This document shows positions 18,732-28,525 of a DNA stretch of 47,827 bases, in pieces. Each line of letters starts with the position of its first letter. The first letter of the stretch is position 1. Source of the DNA: Synechococcus sp. AG-679-D13 (GTDB taxonomy: Bacteria; Cyanobacteriota; Cyanobacteriia; PCC-6307; Cyanobiaceae); contig QCUM01000014.1 of assembly GCA_003210735.1 (NCBI GenBank), positions 1 to 47,827 on the forward strand, given 5' to 3'. Under the pieces are notes generated by a model. That model had not been told where the DNA came from and did no database searches. It saw nothing but the letters and a program-made list of their open reading frames with translations. Made by a program: the position numbers and the translations under genes.

Positions 18732-20048
18732 ATGTCAGGCGCACTTGACAATATCCATCCAGAATTAGACCAGACAAGTACGATCAATATCCTATTGAAA
18801 GATGTCAATGATATTGAGAGCGATAGCGATTATTATATGGCCGTTTCTCATTTAGTTAATTTCCCAGACTCAAAATCGATTCAAGCATTAATCAGTTTTC
18901 TGGAGTATTCATCACCAGCTAGGTCTGTTCTTCTTGCACAAAGGAAGGCCGTTGAGGTTTTGGCTCGTTTAGGTGCCGTCGAGGCAGAGCATGCCATTGC
19001 CTCTTGCCTCAGAAGTTTGGATATTTATATGATAGAGAATGCAGCGTGGGCCTTGGCCGAATTGAATTGCCAAGAGCCATCCGTACATTCTTTGATGACA
19101 GAGTTGGTGCAAGATACTAGCCAAAATCAAAGAGTCTTAATTCAGAGTTTGGCCAAATTAAATGTAACTCTGGCTATTCCAGCCATAAAAAATTTGCTGA
19201 AAAGTTATCAGCCATCGGTACGTGGTGCTGCAATCGCAGCGATGGTTCGGTTAACAGGAGAACGTTCTAACTTACAAGACCTCGGTGAACATTTATTTGA
19301 TCCCAATCAGATGGTACGCCAGTGTGCGGTTCAGGATATTATTGATTCTGATGCGTCGGAACTATTAACCGACCTATTGCAGGCACCAATTTCACCTTCA
19401 TTTCGGCTGAGAGCTATTCAATCTTTCATCAACCAAAAGAAAAATTCAGAATTAAATCAACCATATATTGCAGCAATTGATCAAGTGCTACGCGATGATC
19501 CCAGAAAGATTACTGTATTGCATTCTTTCTCTGAAATTATTCCAGTCGAGATTTTATTGCAAAATTTATTTCATCCCGACTTTAGTCGCTGCTATCTTGC
19601 AATGAATTCCTTGCTGCAGTGCTCTCCAGATGAAGTATGGCATTATGTGGAAGAAATTTGGAATTCAAAAATTCATAATGACTACGGTGCTCATTATTTT
19701 TTGATTCAATTATTCGGATTGATGAATGGGTGGAATCTTAAGGATAAGAATTTAATTCGCCCATTGCTTTTAGAGGCGGTTTTTGATCTCCGGCCTCAAT
19801 TCAAGAAGTCACCTCCTGCAGCGTTGTTGTCGCTTTCTCGATTGTTCCCTGGTGAATGTGATCAAATATTCCAAATTTGGCTTTTACCTTCGCAGACATC
19901 ATCGTGGATTTATAGATACTCTGCTCTATTGGCTATAGAGTCCGATCACTCTTTGGCTGGCTATTCTGATCAAATCAGGGAATTGTCTTTGTCTGACCCT
20001 GCAATTTTAGTGCGCTGCAAGGCTCAGAGTATTTATGACACTCTGTAG
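18732..20048 (+). CDS. cpeY: Phycoerythrin alpha-82 bilin lyase, E/F-type HEAT protein
   Basis: 438 residues of HEAT-like repeats. AQRKAVEVLARLGAVEAEHA, ENAAWALAELN, SVRGAAIAAMVRLTGE and VRQCAVQDIIDSD (about residues 75-210) are E/F-clan repeats; the second half is more divergent and ends RYSALLAIESDHS ... VRCKAQSIYDTL. Length and adjacency to cpeZ fit CpeY, which attaches phycoerythrobilin to Cys82 of CpeA with CpeZ as partner. It lies on the same strand as cpeBA and 71 nt before cpeZ. MpeY at 26233-27426 is its counterpart for phycoerythrin II. Confidence 0.85.
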   Translation: MSGALDNIHPELDQTSTINILLKDVNDIESDSDYYMAVSHLVNFPDSKSIQALISFLEYSSPARSVLLAQRKAVEVLARLGAVEAEHAIASCLRSLDIYMIENAAWALAELNCQEPSVHSLMTELVQDTSQNQRVLIQSLAKLNVTLAIPAIKNLLKSYQPSVRGAAIAAMVRLTGERSNLQDLGEHLFDPNQMVRQCAVQDIIDSDASELLTDLLQAPISPSFRLRAIQSFINQKKNSELNQPYIAAIDQVLRDDPRKITVLHSFSEIIPVEILLQNLFHPDFSRCYLAMNSLLQCSPDEVWHYVEEIWNSKIHNDYGAHYFLIQLFGLMNGWNLKDKNLIRPLLLEAVFDLRPQFKKSPPAALLSLSRLFPGECDQIFQIWLLPSQTSSWIYRYSALLAIESDHSLAGYSDQIRELSLSDPAILVRCKAQSIYDTL

Positions 20049-20119
20049 AAACGATTTGCGAGTCGTTTCGCCACTTCCTCCTCAATGCTATATTTAAATT
20101 ATTGCGTTCACTCATTGCC

Positions 20120-20764
20120 GTGAGCAACGATCAGTCTAATCCTGCTATCGATACACTATTTGAAGACTTGATGCATCCCAATCCTCGGATTCAAGAAGAT
20201 GCTTGCCTTCAGATGGCAGAGAATTATGCATCAGAAGCTTTACCTCGTCTCCTTGAATTGTTTGAGCATGAAGACCCCAAAGTTTACCGTGGAGCAGTGA
20301 AGGGTGTCGGATTCTTTGGTTATAAAGCCTTTTTGCCCATTATTGAGCTTTATGGTCGAACCAAGAATCAAACCGCAAGACGATGTTGCCCAAAGGCATT
20401 TGTTCAGTTGTTCAAGAATTTTCCTGATCAGCCGTTTCCTGGCGAGGTGATGGAGTTGCTCAGGGATTCGATCGCAGACTCAGATATGGTTGTTGTTCAA
20501 GGAGGATTAATGTGCCTTGGACAGCTTGGTAAGCAGCAAATTGGTGGTGATGAAGCCGTTCAGCTCCTTATCAATGTGCTTAAAAATGAGAACGTTGCTT
20601 TGGTGTTCAGCGCAACGCAAGCTTTAGCAGATATTAATCATCCGCTTGTTGCTAGTTCATTGAAGTCTCTGATGGATTCATCCACGGATCCCTTGATTAA
20701 GGAAGCTGCCGAATCTGGATTGGCACGACACGAAAATCTAGTGGCAATTTCTAAGCAGGAATAA
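20120..20764 (+). CDS. cpeZ: Phycoerythrin lyase partner/chaperone, E/F type
   Basis: 214 residues from a GTG at 20120; a TTG at 20102 would add six residues. HEAT repeats: HPNPRIQEDACLQMAENYAS, DPKVYRGAVKGVGFFGYKAF, MVVVQGGLMCLGQLGKQQIG and VALVFSATQALADINHPLV. This is CpeZ, which stabilises phycoerythrin subunits and helps CpeY and CpeF. A conserved-looking TARRCCPKAFVQLFKNFP lies mid-chain. It follows cpeY and its 3' end overlaps the convergent mpeU gene by 14 nt. Confidence 0.85.
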   Translation: MSNDQSNPAIDTLFEDLMHPNPRIQEDACLQMAENYASEALPRLLELFEHEDPKVYRGAVKGVGFFGYKAFLPIIELYGRTKNQTARRCCPKAFVQLFKNFPDQPFPGEVMELLRDSIADSDMVVVQGGLMCLGQLGKQQIGGDEAVQLLINVLKNENVALVFSATQALADINHPLVASSLKSLMDSSTDPLIKEAAESGLARHENLVAISKQE

Positions 20765-22139
20765 AGCTACTTCTTGCGCGACTTGTCTTTGATTCGGCAA
20801 TGGCCATTCTGATATCAATAATTGGATCAGTTTGGCGGGACTTGTTTGAGTCGGTGAATAGTTCAAAATCTACTGGCTTTTCACAAGCGATCACCTCATA
20901 CGCCATCACTGCCGAGTAGCGCAGGCCCCAATCATCTGGTTCAGTTAATGCCCAATTCAGGGTGGACTGAATCGACGATCGGGTGTCTTGGCCTTCATCA
21001 AATTCGTGGTAAATCTTTCCTAACGCTAATAGAGCGACGCGTCGAATCTTTCCCTGGCAGTGGTTTGCTATTTCAAGCCCGATCACTTGTTGGAGAGCAG
21101 CTGCCGCCTGAGTGCATTTCATGTAATACAGAAGTTGCACAATTGCGGCACGAATGTCTTGATCGTGATTTTCAAGACATGCTGCGCAAATCTGCGTGCA
21201 ATCAGCTGGTTCATCCTCTTGTAGTGTCTTTAGTAGCTGCTCATGACCAACAGGGTTTTGTTGAATCAGCTTGATTAAATGCTGTTTCGTCAGCTGAAGT
21301 GGGCTTACCCCCACAGTGCTGTTGTTCTTGACGTGGTGTGTGGAGGGCAGATTCCCTTGAAATGCGTCTGTTATCAGAGAGTCAATCTTTGAAATTAGGG
21401 TCTGGATTGTATTGTCGGATATTAATTTTCCTGAGCTGGCGAGATTGCTTTCTCTGATATATGTCTCCAGAATCTGTTTCAATGCTGCCATTTTTACATT
21501 GTTTGGAAGTTCGGCGGTTGCTATTGTCTCGTCCAGATTGGCATCATGGCACTGAGCTATATCAAATGCCGCTGATTGCCTTAGGAAAGCATTCTGGTCT
21601 GATAAATTATTGATGATGATTTTTAGATACTGCTTATCCTTTGTCATCCTGTAAAAATAAACCCCTGCGGCTCCTTGGATTCGTTTTGAGCTGTCATTCA
21701 AATATGGACTGATCAAATCTTCCACCTCCCATATCTCAAATGCAGCTAATGCCTCGATTAGCACCTCCATGGGCTTTGGAGAGAATGCTGTCTTGAGATA
21801 TGCAATCAAACTTGGAGCCGCTCTTGAATCATTAATTGACCTCAAAGCAAGAATCGCGGCTTCCTGAAGACGCAAATCAGTTGAATCCAGTGACTGGATT
21901 AATGAGGTCACGGCCTGCGAATTCGCGATCATTCCTAGAGATCGTGCAGCTTGCCGACGCAAGGGATATCCTCCTAATTCTGTTTGATCATTATCTTCAT
22001 TGAGAACTTCACACAGGACTGTCAGTGCTTCTAGTGCTTTATTTTTTCCAAGCCACCAGATTGCATGGTATTTAAGGGCAGTGTCATCACTCTTTTTAAT
22101 GACATCAAGAGCTGAACTTATTGAATTAATGACAGCCAT
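20751..22139 (-). CDS. mpeU: E-F fusion bilin lyase-isomerase, probable MpeU
   Basis: 462 residues with a CpcE-like N-terminal half (ALKYHAIWWLGKNKALEAL, then ELGGYPLRRQAARSLGMI) and a CpcF/PecF-like C-terminal half. At residues 359-364 stands NHCQGK, which corresponds to the Asn-His-Cys-Gln-Gly motif needed for bilin isomerisation in PecF and RpcG. It is therefore probably a single-chain lyase-isomerase that makes phycourobilin. Position among cpe/mpe genes rather than beside rpcBA favours MpeU over RpcG. Its acceptor cysteine cannot be read from the sequence. It is the last gene of a minus-strand run with mpeV and a Nif11-like gene. Confidence 0.72.
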   Translation of the reverse strand: MAVINSISSALDVIKKSDDTALKYHAIWWLGKNKALEALTVLCEVLNEDNDQTELGGYPLRRQAARSLGMIANSQAVTSLIQSLDSTDLRLQEAAILALRSINDSRAAPSLIAYLKTAFSPKPMEVLIEALAAFEIWEVEDLISPYLNDSSKRIQGAAGVYFYRMTKDKQYLKIIINNLSDQNAFLRQSAAFDIAQCHDANLDETIATAELPNNVKMAALKQILETYIRESNLASSGKLISDNTIQTLISKIDSLITDAFQGNLPSTHHVKNNSTVGVSPLQLTKQHLIKLIQQNPVGHEQLLKTLQEDEPADCTQICAACLENHDQDIRAAIVQLLYYMKCTQAAAALQQVIGLEIANHCQGKIRRVALLALGKIYHEFDEGQDTRSSIQSTLNWALTEPDDWGLRYSAVMAYEVIACEKPVDFELFTDSNKSRQTDPIIDIRMAIAESKTSRARSSFIPA

Positions 22140-22206
22140 CTGTGCTTTACAGGGTTAAGGATTTAATAACCAGCGACTGCTTGAGGCCAGCTTTATGAGT
22201 TCCTTG

Positions 22207-22545
22207 TCAGATCGGCTCGAGTCCTTGGTAATACCCACCGGCACGAAAGTCGTACCGTTCAACCTCATCTTCTTTGCTGCACGTTGTTTGGGAGTATTCC
22301 AGCAGTGTTTTAAAGCCGGCCGGGACAAGTTTTGGGCATAACTCACCTATGTCGTTTGCAAATGGACAGAAATACACTCCTGCCCATCGGTTCAGGAAGC
22401 GACCTTGAATTTCTTCTGAAAAAACAAAACCATGAGCCTTGGCAAGCCTGAGTATTTCTTCTGGTTGAGCTTCGGCAAATTGACCTCTGAGATCGCTGTC
22501 TTCCCGAAGAACACCAATGAAACGAATGAATTCGGCTCTTGACAT
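22207..22545 (-). CDS. Nif11-like small protein between mpeV and mpeU
   Basis: 112 residues. The first 45 (FIRFIGVLREDSDLRGQF ... EEILRLAKAHGFVFSEEI) follow the Nif11 domain pattern: helix, D-x-x-L-x-x-x-F, then I-x-x-A-x-x-x-GF-x-F-S. There is no double-glycine leader cleavage site. The rest is unlike a peptide natural product: WAGVYFCPFANDIGELCP, a third Cys (SQTTC), and the tail VERYDFRAGGYYQGLEPI. It is probably a folded small protein. It sits 67 nt before mpeU and 133 nt after mpeV on the same strand. Three related small genes are at 27629-28521. Function unknown. Confidence 0.75.
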   Translation of the reverse strand: MSRAEFIRFIGVLREDSDLRGQFAEAQPEEILRLAKAHGFVFSEEIQGRFLNRWAGVYFCPFANDIGELCPKLVPAGFKTLLEYSQTTCSKEDEVERYDFRAGGYYQGLEPI

Positions 22546-22678
22546 GTCTGAAGACCAAAATCTCTTTTGATCTTATCAGCAGACTCCTGATCTCATTGAC
22601 CTTGCTTTGCTTTTTATCATGCTTCTATAAGGACGAATTAAATCCGTTGACAGAGATGTAATTAGTTGAAAATTTTAT

Positions 22679-23578
22679 TTATTCATTGCCTGTTCTTAGA
22701 ATTTTAATCGCAACATTAATCACTTTCTTGACATCTGAATCTTCTTCGGCATTAGCCGCGTTTGTAAGCCCTTCTATTGCTTGAAAAGCAGTGAGCTTCA
22801 TCAACGAGAGCGCAGTATTCTTTCTCACCTGTGGGTCTGTGTCGCTTAGCTTTTTAATCAGTAGATCCTGTACATCTTCTGCATCACATGATTTCCCAAT
22901 CAAGGTGACTGCTTCGGCTCTTACCTCACTGCTCTGGTCATCGACTGCTTTAATAAGGCGGTCCATTGCTTTGTTGTCTTGCAAGGCTTGGATTTGATCT
23001 CCAAGTGCTGAGATGGCTGCTACTCGCACTTCTGCATGGGGTGAATCACATGCTTCCAGTAATGCTTCTGGTGCTTTTGCTCCAATAAATGTGAGCGCTA
23101 GATTGATCAATCCAACCTGGAATGGCGTACATTCTGGATTCACCAATATTCCCAACAGTGATTCCAATGCATCTGGACCAATGGTTGCCATTGCTCCTGC
23201 TGATGAGCCTAGAACGACCGGATCATCGTCTTCAAGAAAAGCTTCTAGGAGATAGGGCAATGCGGTTTTACTACCAATTAAGTTCAGCGTTTTTGCGGAG
23301 GCTCTTCTAACAACAACGTTTTCATGTTTTCGTAGAGCTGTGCACAAAATTGGAATTGCCTCTGTTCCAATGGCACCTAAACTTTTTGCGAATGTAAGTC
23401 TTAATTTACCGCGAGTATCACCTAATCCTGCCACCATTTTTTGTATGGACTCTTGATCTGAGCTTGGTGTTTCCCCCTCCATTAACTTGTTAGTGAGTTC
23501 ATCGGCCAATTGAAGAGCCTCTTCTTCCGTCAGCTGACTATTGCTGATGGACGAGAGGTCTGAGGGACTCTGCTGCAC
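22679..23578 (-). CDS. mpeV: CpeF/MpeV-family lyase for the doubly linked beta-50/61 bilin
   Basis: 299 residues. An acidic N-terminus is followed by regular HEAT repeats: RGKLRLTFAKSLGAIGTEAI, VVVRRASAKTLNLIGSKTAL, VVLGSSAGAMATIGPDAL, EVRVAAISALGDQIQ and QVRKNTALSLMKLTAF. Length and repeat pattern fit CpeF, which attaches phycoerythrobilin at Cys50/61 of phycoerythrin beta, and its marine relative MpeV, which also isomerises it to phycourobilin. Which of the two applies needs comparison with characterised enzymes. It lies on the minus strand after mpeC and its terminator, before the Nif11-like gene and mpeU. Confidence 0.8.
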   Translation of the reverse strand: MQQSPSDLSSISNSQLTEEEALQLADELTNKLMEGETPSSDQESIQKMVAGLGDTRGKLRLTFAKSLGAIGTEAIPILCTALRKHENVVVRRASAKTLNLIGSKTALPYLLEAFLEDDDPVVLGSSAGAMATIGPDALESLLGILVNPECTPFQVGLINLALTFIGAKAPEALLEACDSPHAEVRVAAISALGDQIQALQDNKAMDRLIKAVDDQSSEVRAEAVTLIGKSCDAEDVQDLLIKKLSDTDPQVRKNTALSLMKLTAFQAIEGLTNAANAEEDSDVKKVINVAIKILRTGNE

Positions 23579-23673
23579 TGCTCTTATCAGAGTTTTGTTG
23601 ATTCAATCTAGTCTATAGCAATAGGGAATTATCTTTCTTTGGGCTCTTCCTGTGTGATTTGAAAATCGACAAG

Positions 23674-23701
23674 AAAAAACTCCCTATTGTGGTAGGGAGT
23701 T
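23674..23701 (-). terminator. Intrinsic terminator after mpeC
   Basis: On the minus strand AACTCCCTA-CCACAA-TAGGGAGTT is a perfect 9-bp stem whose T side continues into TTTTTC. It lies between mpeC and the mpeV unit. Confidence 0.88.
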
Positions 23702-23753
23702 GATTGAATCAATAGTAAACGTAATCTCGATTGAGTTAGTCTTACTCTATTTT

Positions 23754-24614
23754 TTAGAAGTGAACTCCAAATGGTCGGAATGACGCTTTACCTGTGACCT
23801 TGGGTGGGTTGTGACCAGCGTATTTCTGCACTGGCAGTGAAGGTACTGGCTTCATTGTTGTTGTATACATTGATATTACTGCTGTTGCTAGTGGATTTGT
23901 TGTTCTACTTCTTGCACCTTGTGCACTGTCGCTGACAGCCACCTTTGTGCTGCCCAACTCTCTCATCATGTTAAATGAAGAGGTCATCATGCCAGCATAA
24001 GAATCACCTGTTCTCCAATAGGGGACTATTGATGAACCAAACACTTCGGAATACTCAGCAGAATCCGTCAAACTATCGATCAAAGCTTCAAATCCTTCTT
24101 CAGCTTGCAGCTTGATGCTGTTCTGAATCTCTTCTTGATTCAGTGGTGCTCTGCCAAGCAAGTGTTTGAAATTTAATTCAATACCCCTTTGAGGGGCGAC
24201 AGAATGAAAATAGTGCTTCTTGTAAAATTCAGATTTCGCAAGACCATTCACGAAATCACGAACTGTGATTTCACCATTCATTAATCGCGCTTCTAAGGAT
24301 GTGCATCTTTCTAATTCAGTCGGTGGTTGATTACCATATACTTGGCGATACCCAGACTTAATAGTGCGTTCCAGCGCAGCTGAGTCACTGGGATGATATT
24401 CATCAAAAACTGAACCGAATGGACACTCACTATGAAGCCTAGGTCCAATGCCTAAACCCATCGACGAGCATGTGTTTCGCTTGAAGTCTGCAATGGATCC
24501 AGCAACTGTTCTTGTTACTGTATTTTTTCCTGCCTTGCTTGCTATTGAATACGAAGCTGACCTTGTTTTGTTTGTTGAGGCCATTCCAGCAGGACTGGTT
24601 TGCGTACTGAGCAT
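23754..24614 (-). CDS. mpeC: Phycoerythrin II-associated chromophorylated linker
   Basis: 286 residues. From the ATG at 24614 the cysteine in KRNTCSSMGLGIGPR is residue 49, the phycourobilin site reported for MpeC, which supports this start; Cys64 (SECPF) follows. A Pfam00427 rod-linker domain covers about residues 78-205 (GYRQVYGNQ, VRDFVNGLAKSEFYKKHYF, RGIELNFKHLLGRAP). No C-terminal CpcD domain is present; the tail is basic. It joins phycoerythrin II hexamers in distal rods. It follows mpeA after a 347-nt gap containing a terminator. MpeC is known to be reduced in high light. Confidence 0.88.
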   Translation of the reverse strand: MLSTQTSPAGMASTNKTRSASYSIASKAGKNTVTRTVAGSIADFKRNTCSSMGLGIGPRLHSECPFGSVFDEYHPSDSAALERTIKSGYRQVYGNQPPTELERCTSLEARLMNGEITVRDFVNGLAKSEFYKKHYFHSVAPQRGIELNFKHLLGRAPLNQEEIQNSIKLQAEEGFEALIDSLTDSAEYSEVFGSSIVPYWRTGDSYAGMMTSSFNMMRELGSTKVAVSDSAQGARSRTTNPLATAVISMYTTTMKPVPSLPVQKYAGHNPPKVTGKASFRPFGVHF

Positions 24615-24890
24615 GATGAGGTGGGAGGTTGGTGTTCAAAATATCTTTCCCTCAGAATAAGCATCAGTACGCAAATGCGTAGCTAATTGCCTTTATTCGG
24701 AGAAAAAAATTTCTGTTTTGACGAAGGATTCGAGTTTTGTTGGGTCAATTATCTATTTCTATAATTGCGTTCTCTGAGGAGTCGCATTTGTTGATCGAAT
24801 TAATTTGACCAAAGATTTTAATATCTTCGATCAGGATTTCATTGGTTGATACAATGCAAATACGTCCATAGATGCTTCTTGAAATTCGTT

Positions 24891-24920
24891 AAAAAAAAGG
24901 GATGAGCCTTAGCTCATCCC
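24891..24920 (-). terminator. Intrinsic terminator/attenuator between mpeBA and mpeC
   Basis: On the minus strand GGGATGAGC-TAAG-GCTCATCCC is a perfect 9-bp stem followed by eight T. It lies in the 347-base gap 24615-24961; in the remainder of that gap I see only AT-rich sequence without a gene. Read-through would set the low linker to subunit ratio, or mpeC has its own promoter here. Confidence 0.92.
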
Positions 24921-24961
24921 CTCGATCACTTAAGAAACATCAGTTTCAACGGAACTGAGAA

Positions 24962-25462
<501 letters not shown>

Positions 25463-25505
25463 TTAGAAGTGAAATGTTGAAATTTACTAGGATTCAGTCT
25501 GTGAC

Positions 25506-26081
<576 letters not shown>

Positions 26082-26137
26082 TCACGAATGACAATAGCCT
26101 TGCTTGTTTGGACAGATTCTCAGACCCGCTTGTCAGG

Positions 26138-26181
26138 ACACACAAGTTGACAAAAGAAAAGTCAGTACACATTCGTTGACA
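26138..26181. repeat. 15-bp direct repeat upstream of mpeBA
   Basis: ACACACAAGTTGACA (26138-26152) and ACACATTCGTTGACA (26167-26181) agree at 12 of 15 positions, with starts 29 bp apart, close to three helical turns. They lie 96-139 nt upstream of the mpeB ATG, in the promoter region of the most strongly expressed light-harvesting gene pair. A regulator such as CpeR or a response regulator could bind, but this is inferred. Confidence 0.45.
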
Positions 26182-26232
26182 TACGAAGTAACTTTTTTCA
26201 CGGATTGCCTCTTGTCTTGATCCTGATTTCCA

Positions 26233-27426
26233 TCACATCTGCTTAAGAACATGTTTGCACGTCCATTTCAGTGGTATCCATGGGGCCTCTTCTGCCAATT
26301 CTTCAAGTAAAGGTTTTTGATCAGTGAGCCCTAAGTTGAGGCATCCCCAAGCAGCAGCAATTCTTGATTTTGTGTATTGAGGGATTGTTTCTGCTAGCGC
26401 CAAACGAATGAGCTCAGCCTTGCTTTCTATTTTTTGAAGGCTAACTACGGATGTTAAGTAATAATGGGTTACGTAGTCGCTCCAAAGTTTTTCTTTTATT
26501 TCATCTATTAGTTCCAGTCTTTTTGGTATTTCTAGTCTCATTAGGCTCAGTGCTCCACCATATTGTCTGGCTTCATCTCTGTGCTGAAGATTGTTCACGA
26601 TGTCCTCTGGATTAATGTCGCAAATCCATTCAGGCCTTAAATTTAATTTCTCAGGATTATCTTTTAGAAGTTCGCATATAAGTGATTCATACTCTGCCGC
26701 AACATTTGCGGTTTTCAATGGGTCTACTAAATTGAATGCACTTCTGGCTCGTAAAGACATCGATACAGGGGCATAAACGATATCCTTGATTCGGTGAACA
26801 TCACCTGCATCCCCCAAATCAATGACCGCAGATCTTCTTCTTCCTGCAGTCTTGTCACTAAGTTGCGGAATCAAGTCATCAAGTTTTTCGATCTGATCAT
26901 ATACTTTTGCAAGATACGCCTTTGCTGCACCCGATACGAGCGGATTGGTGTCATTGCTTAGTAAATCTATCTTCGGCTTCGCATTGGTAACTTTCATTTT
27001 GCATAGGGCCTGAATTGCAGCACGTTTTTGAATATCTTCACCTTCTAAGGTGTTAATCAGAAGTTTCTCCTCATCTTTTGTAAGTTCTTGGCCGAGTTTT
27101 GTTATTGCATCGATAGCATTGATTACCGCTGCCTCATCTTCGCCGGATAGAACTTTGATGAGATATGGCTTCGCTCTTGGGTCTTTTCTTCTCCCCAAAG
27201 CATCAATAGCCTTGCGTCTTGTTATACGGTCGTATAAATTTTCTGGGCTTAGCTCTGTCGCAGCTAGTAATACTTGAAGTGATTCTTCTGTGTTGCTTGC
27301 ACCTAGTCTTGTCGCAGCCATGTATTTATCAACGGGGCGATCTAATTTTTCAGGGTCTGCCAGAATCAAATTGATTGCCTTTTCTTCGGTAAGACCTTCA
27401 GTCAGATTGTCAAAACGTTCCGCCAT
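26233..27426 (-). CDS. mpeY: Phycoerythrin II alpha-83 bilin lyase, MpeY type (MpeQ possible)
   Basis: 397 residues of E/F-clan HEAT repeats: [74 protein letters not shown] and [13 protein letters not shown]. Length and position immediately upstream of mpeBA fit MpeY, which attaches phycoerythrobilin to Cys83 of MpeA. The close homologue MpeQ, a lyase-isomerase adding phycourobilin at the same residue, can replace it in some strains; the two cannot be told apart here by eye. It is divergent from three Nif11-like genes. Confidence 0.8.
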   Translation of the reverse strand: MAERFDNLTEGLTEEKAINLILADPEKLDRPVDKYMAATRLGASNTEESLQVLLAATELSPENLYDRITRRKAIDALGRRKDPRAKPYLIKVLSGEDEAAVINAIDAITKLGQELTKDEEKLLINTLEGEDIQKRAAIQALCKMKVTNAKPKIDLLSNDTNPLVSGAAKAYLAKVYDQIEKLDDLIPQLSDKTAGRRRSAVIDLGDAGDVHRIKDIVYAPVSMSLRARSAFNLVDPLKTANVAAEYESLICELLKDNPEKLNLRPEWICDINPEDIVNNLQHRDEARQYGGALSLMRLEIPKRLELIDEIKEKLWSDYVTHYYLTSVVSLQKIESKAELIRLALAETIPQYTKSRIAAAWGCLNLGLTDQKPLLEELAEEAPWIPLKWTCKHVLKQM

Positions 27427-27558
27427 TTTATGAGAAAGCTGGGCCGCCGCTTTTAAATTTTTTATATCCTACTGGATTGATATTCTGTTGATTCTATAAG
27501 TTTTACAATTTACTATATTGAACGCCTCCCCCATCAGTCTTGTCTGTTCCCGGGTTGC

Positions 27559-27577
27559 GTTCACTGTCTACGTGAAC
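27559..27577. promoter_or_regulatory. Inverted repeat upstream of the Nif11-like genes
   Basis: GTTCAC-TGTCTAC-GTGAAC is a perfect 6-bp inverted repeat with a 7-base spacer, 52 nt before the first Nif11-like ATG. A -10-like TATAGT lies at 27601-27606, so the repeat would sit just above the -35 position, where an activator would bind. It is in the divergent region with mpeY. Inferred from sequence symmetry only. Confidence 0.4.
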
Positions 27578-27628
27578 TTTTCGTTAATCCTTGTTTCTGT
27601 TATAGTGTTTCGATAGGCTTATATGATT

Positions 27629-27949
27629 ATGCCAGCTTCCCCTGAACGCGAAAAAGCTTTGTCGCTATTTGTGGATAGTATTCGTGATAATCCTAGCCTG
27701 CAAAATAATCTCAATCTAATTAATGATACAGCGGGTTTAAAGTCTTTCGTTGATGGCATTGATTCATCAATTACTGGCATGGCATTAATACCTTTAGAAC
27801 AGGCAACAAGCCCACCGAAAATTACTGTCGATTCTGGCATTCTTGAGGCTAATATTCCTTGGCGCCTTTTACGTTGTCCAGGTGGTCCGCTGGTGCTGCA
27901 GATGATTTGTAGCAAAATTAATTTTGCTCTTTGGATTGAATCTTGTTGA
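27629..27949 (+). CDS. Degenerate Nif11-like small protein 1
   Basis: 106 residues from the ATG at 27629 (an ATG two codons earlier is also possible). ALSLFVDSIRDNPSLQNNLN and the following helix resemble the first half of a Nif11 domain, but the usual GF-x-F/I motif is replaced by DGIDSSITGM. The C-terminal half, NIPWRLLRCPGGPLVLQMIC, is hydrophobic with three cysteines including the final residue. It is the first of three plus-strand genes between mpeY and cpeR, 6 nt before the next. Function unknown. Confidence 0.65.
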   Translation: MPASPEREKALSLFVDSIRDNPSLQNNLNLINDTAGLKSFVDGIDSSITGMALIPLEQATSPPKITVDSGILEANIPWRLLRCPGGPLVLQMICSKINFALWIESC

Positions 27950-27955
27950 TTTTCG

Positions 27956-28234
27956 ATGGATTCTCAATTACTTGAATTCGTTAATGCTGTTGTTGATGAC
28001 CACAGTATTGCTACTGGCCTGAAGGCTTGTAAAACTGATCATGACATTGTCGACTTTGCAGAATCCAAGGGCTTTGTTTTTTCCCAATCTCAGTGGAATG
28101 ATTTTGTCAGTAATGATCTGTCTTTATTGAGTTCCGAAGATCTCGATGTTGTATCGAATACTGCAGCTGATCATTGGACATGGGCTTTTCGAAGAGTAAA
28201 GCCTTGGCGTAATATGTTAATGCCTGGTGTTTGA
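27956..28234 (+). CDS. Nif11-like small protein 2
   Basis: 92 residues. LLEFVNAVVDDHSIATGLKA and VDFAESKGFVFSQSQWNDFV (about residues 4-50) fit the Nif11 domain well. The second half is short and rich in Trp and Arg (DHWTWAFRRVKPWRN). There is no Cys after residue 30 and no leader cleavage motif, so a RiPP precursor role looks unlikely. It lies 6 nt after protein 1 and is followed 56 nt later by protein 3. Its Nif11 part is closest by eye to the protein at 22207-22545. Function unknown. Confidence 0.72.
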   Translation: MDSQLLEFVNAVVDDHSIATGLKACKTDHDIVDFAESKGFVFSQSQWNDFVSNDLSLLSSEDLDVVSNTAADHWTWAFRRVKPWRNMLMPGV

Positions 28235-28290
28235 TCACAAACGCCACAACAAGGATTGAATTATGTTATAGTTACATAAAATTCTTTCTG

Positions 28291-28521
28291 ATGTCAGCCG
28301 ATTCATCCTCTATACAAGACTCAAATCTTGAGGCATTTATTTCACTTGTTCTTAGCGATAATAAGCTAAAGACCGAGATTAAATCTGCGTTAAATCAAGA
28401 TCAAGTGATTTCAATAGCTGCTTCAAGAGGTTATGAATTTGACTCTTCGGCTATACTTAGAAAATGGAGCAAGCATACTGATTTTGCCGGTGACACTTGG
28501 ATGGGTTGGTTTGATGATTAA
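28291..28521 (+). CDS. Nif11-like small protein 3
   Basis: 76 residues from the ATG at 28291. LEAFISLVLSDNKLKTEIKS followed by VISIAASRGYEFDSSAILRK is a recognisable Nif11 domain occupying nearly the whole protein; the tail is only FAGDTWMGWFDD. No cysteine is present. It ends 4 nt from the convergent cpeR. The three tandem paralogues look like an old duplication series. A role as small adaptor in phycoerythrin assembly is a guess from context. Confidence 0.72.
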   Translation: MSADSSSIQDSNLEAFISLVLSDNKLKTEIKSALNQDQVISIAASRGYEFDSSAILRKWSKHTDFAGDTWMGWFDD

Positions 28522-28525
28522 ATCT

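Noticed and set aside
20751..22139. RpcG as identity of the E-F fusion
   Set aside because: The strain already has rpcE-rpcF beside rpcBA, and this gene lies in the mpe/cpe run; MpeU fits better, though not proven.
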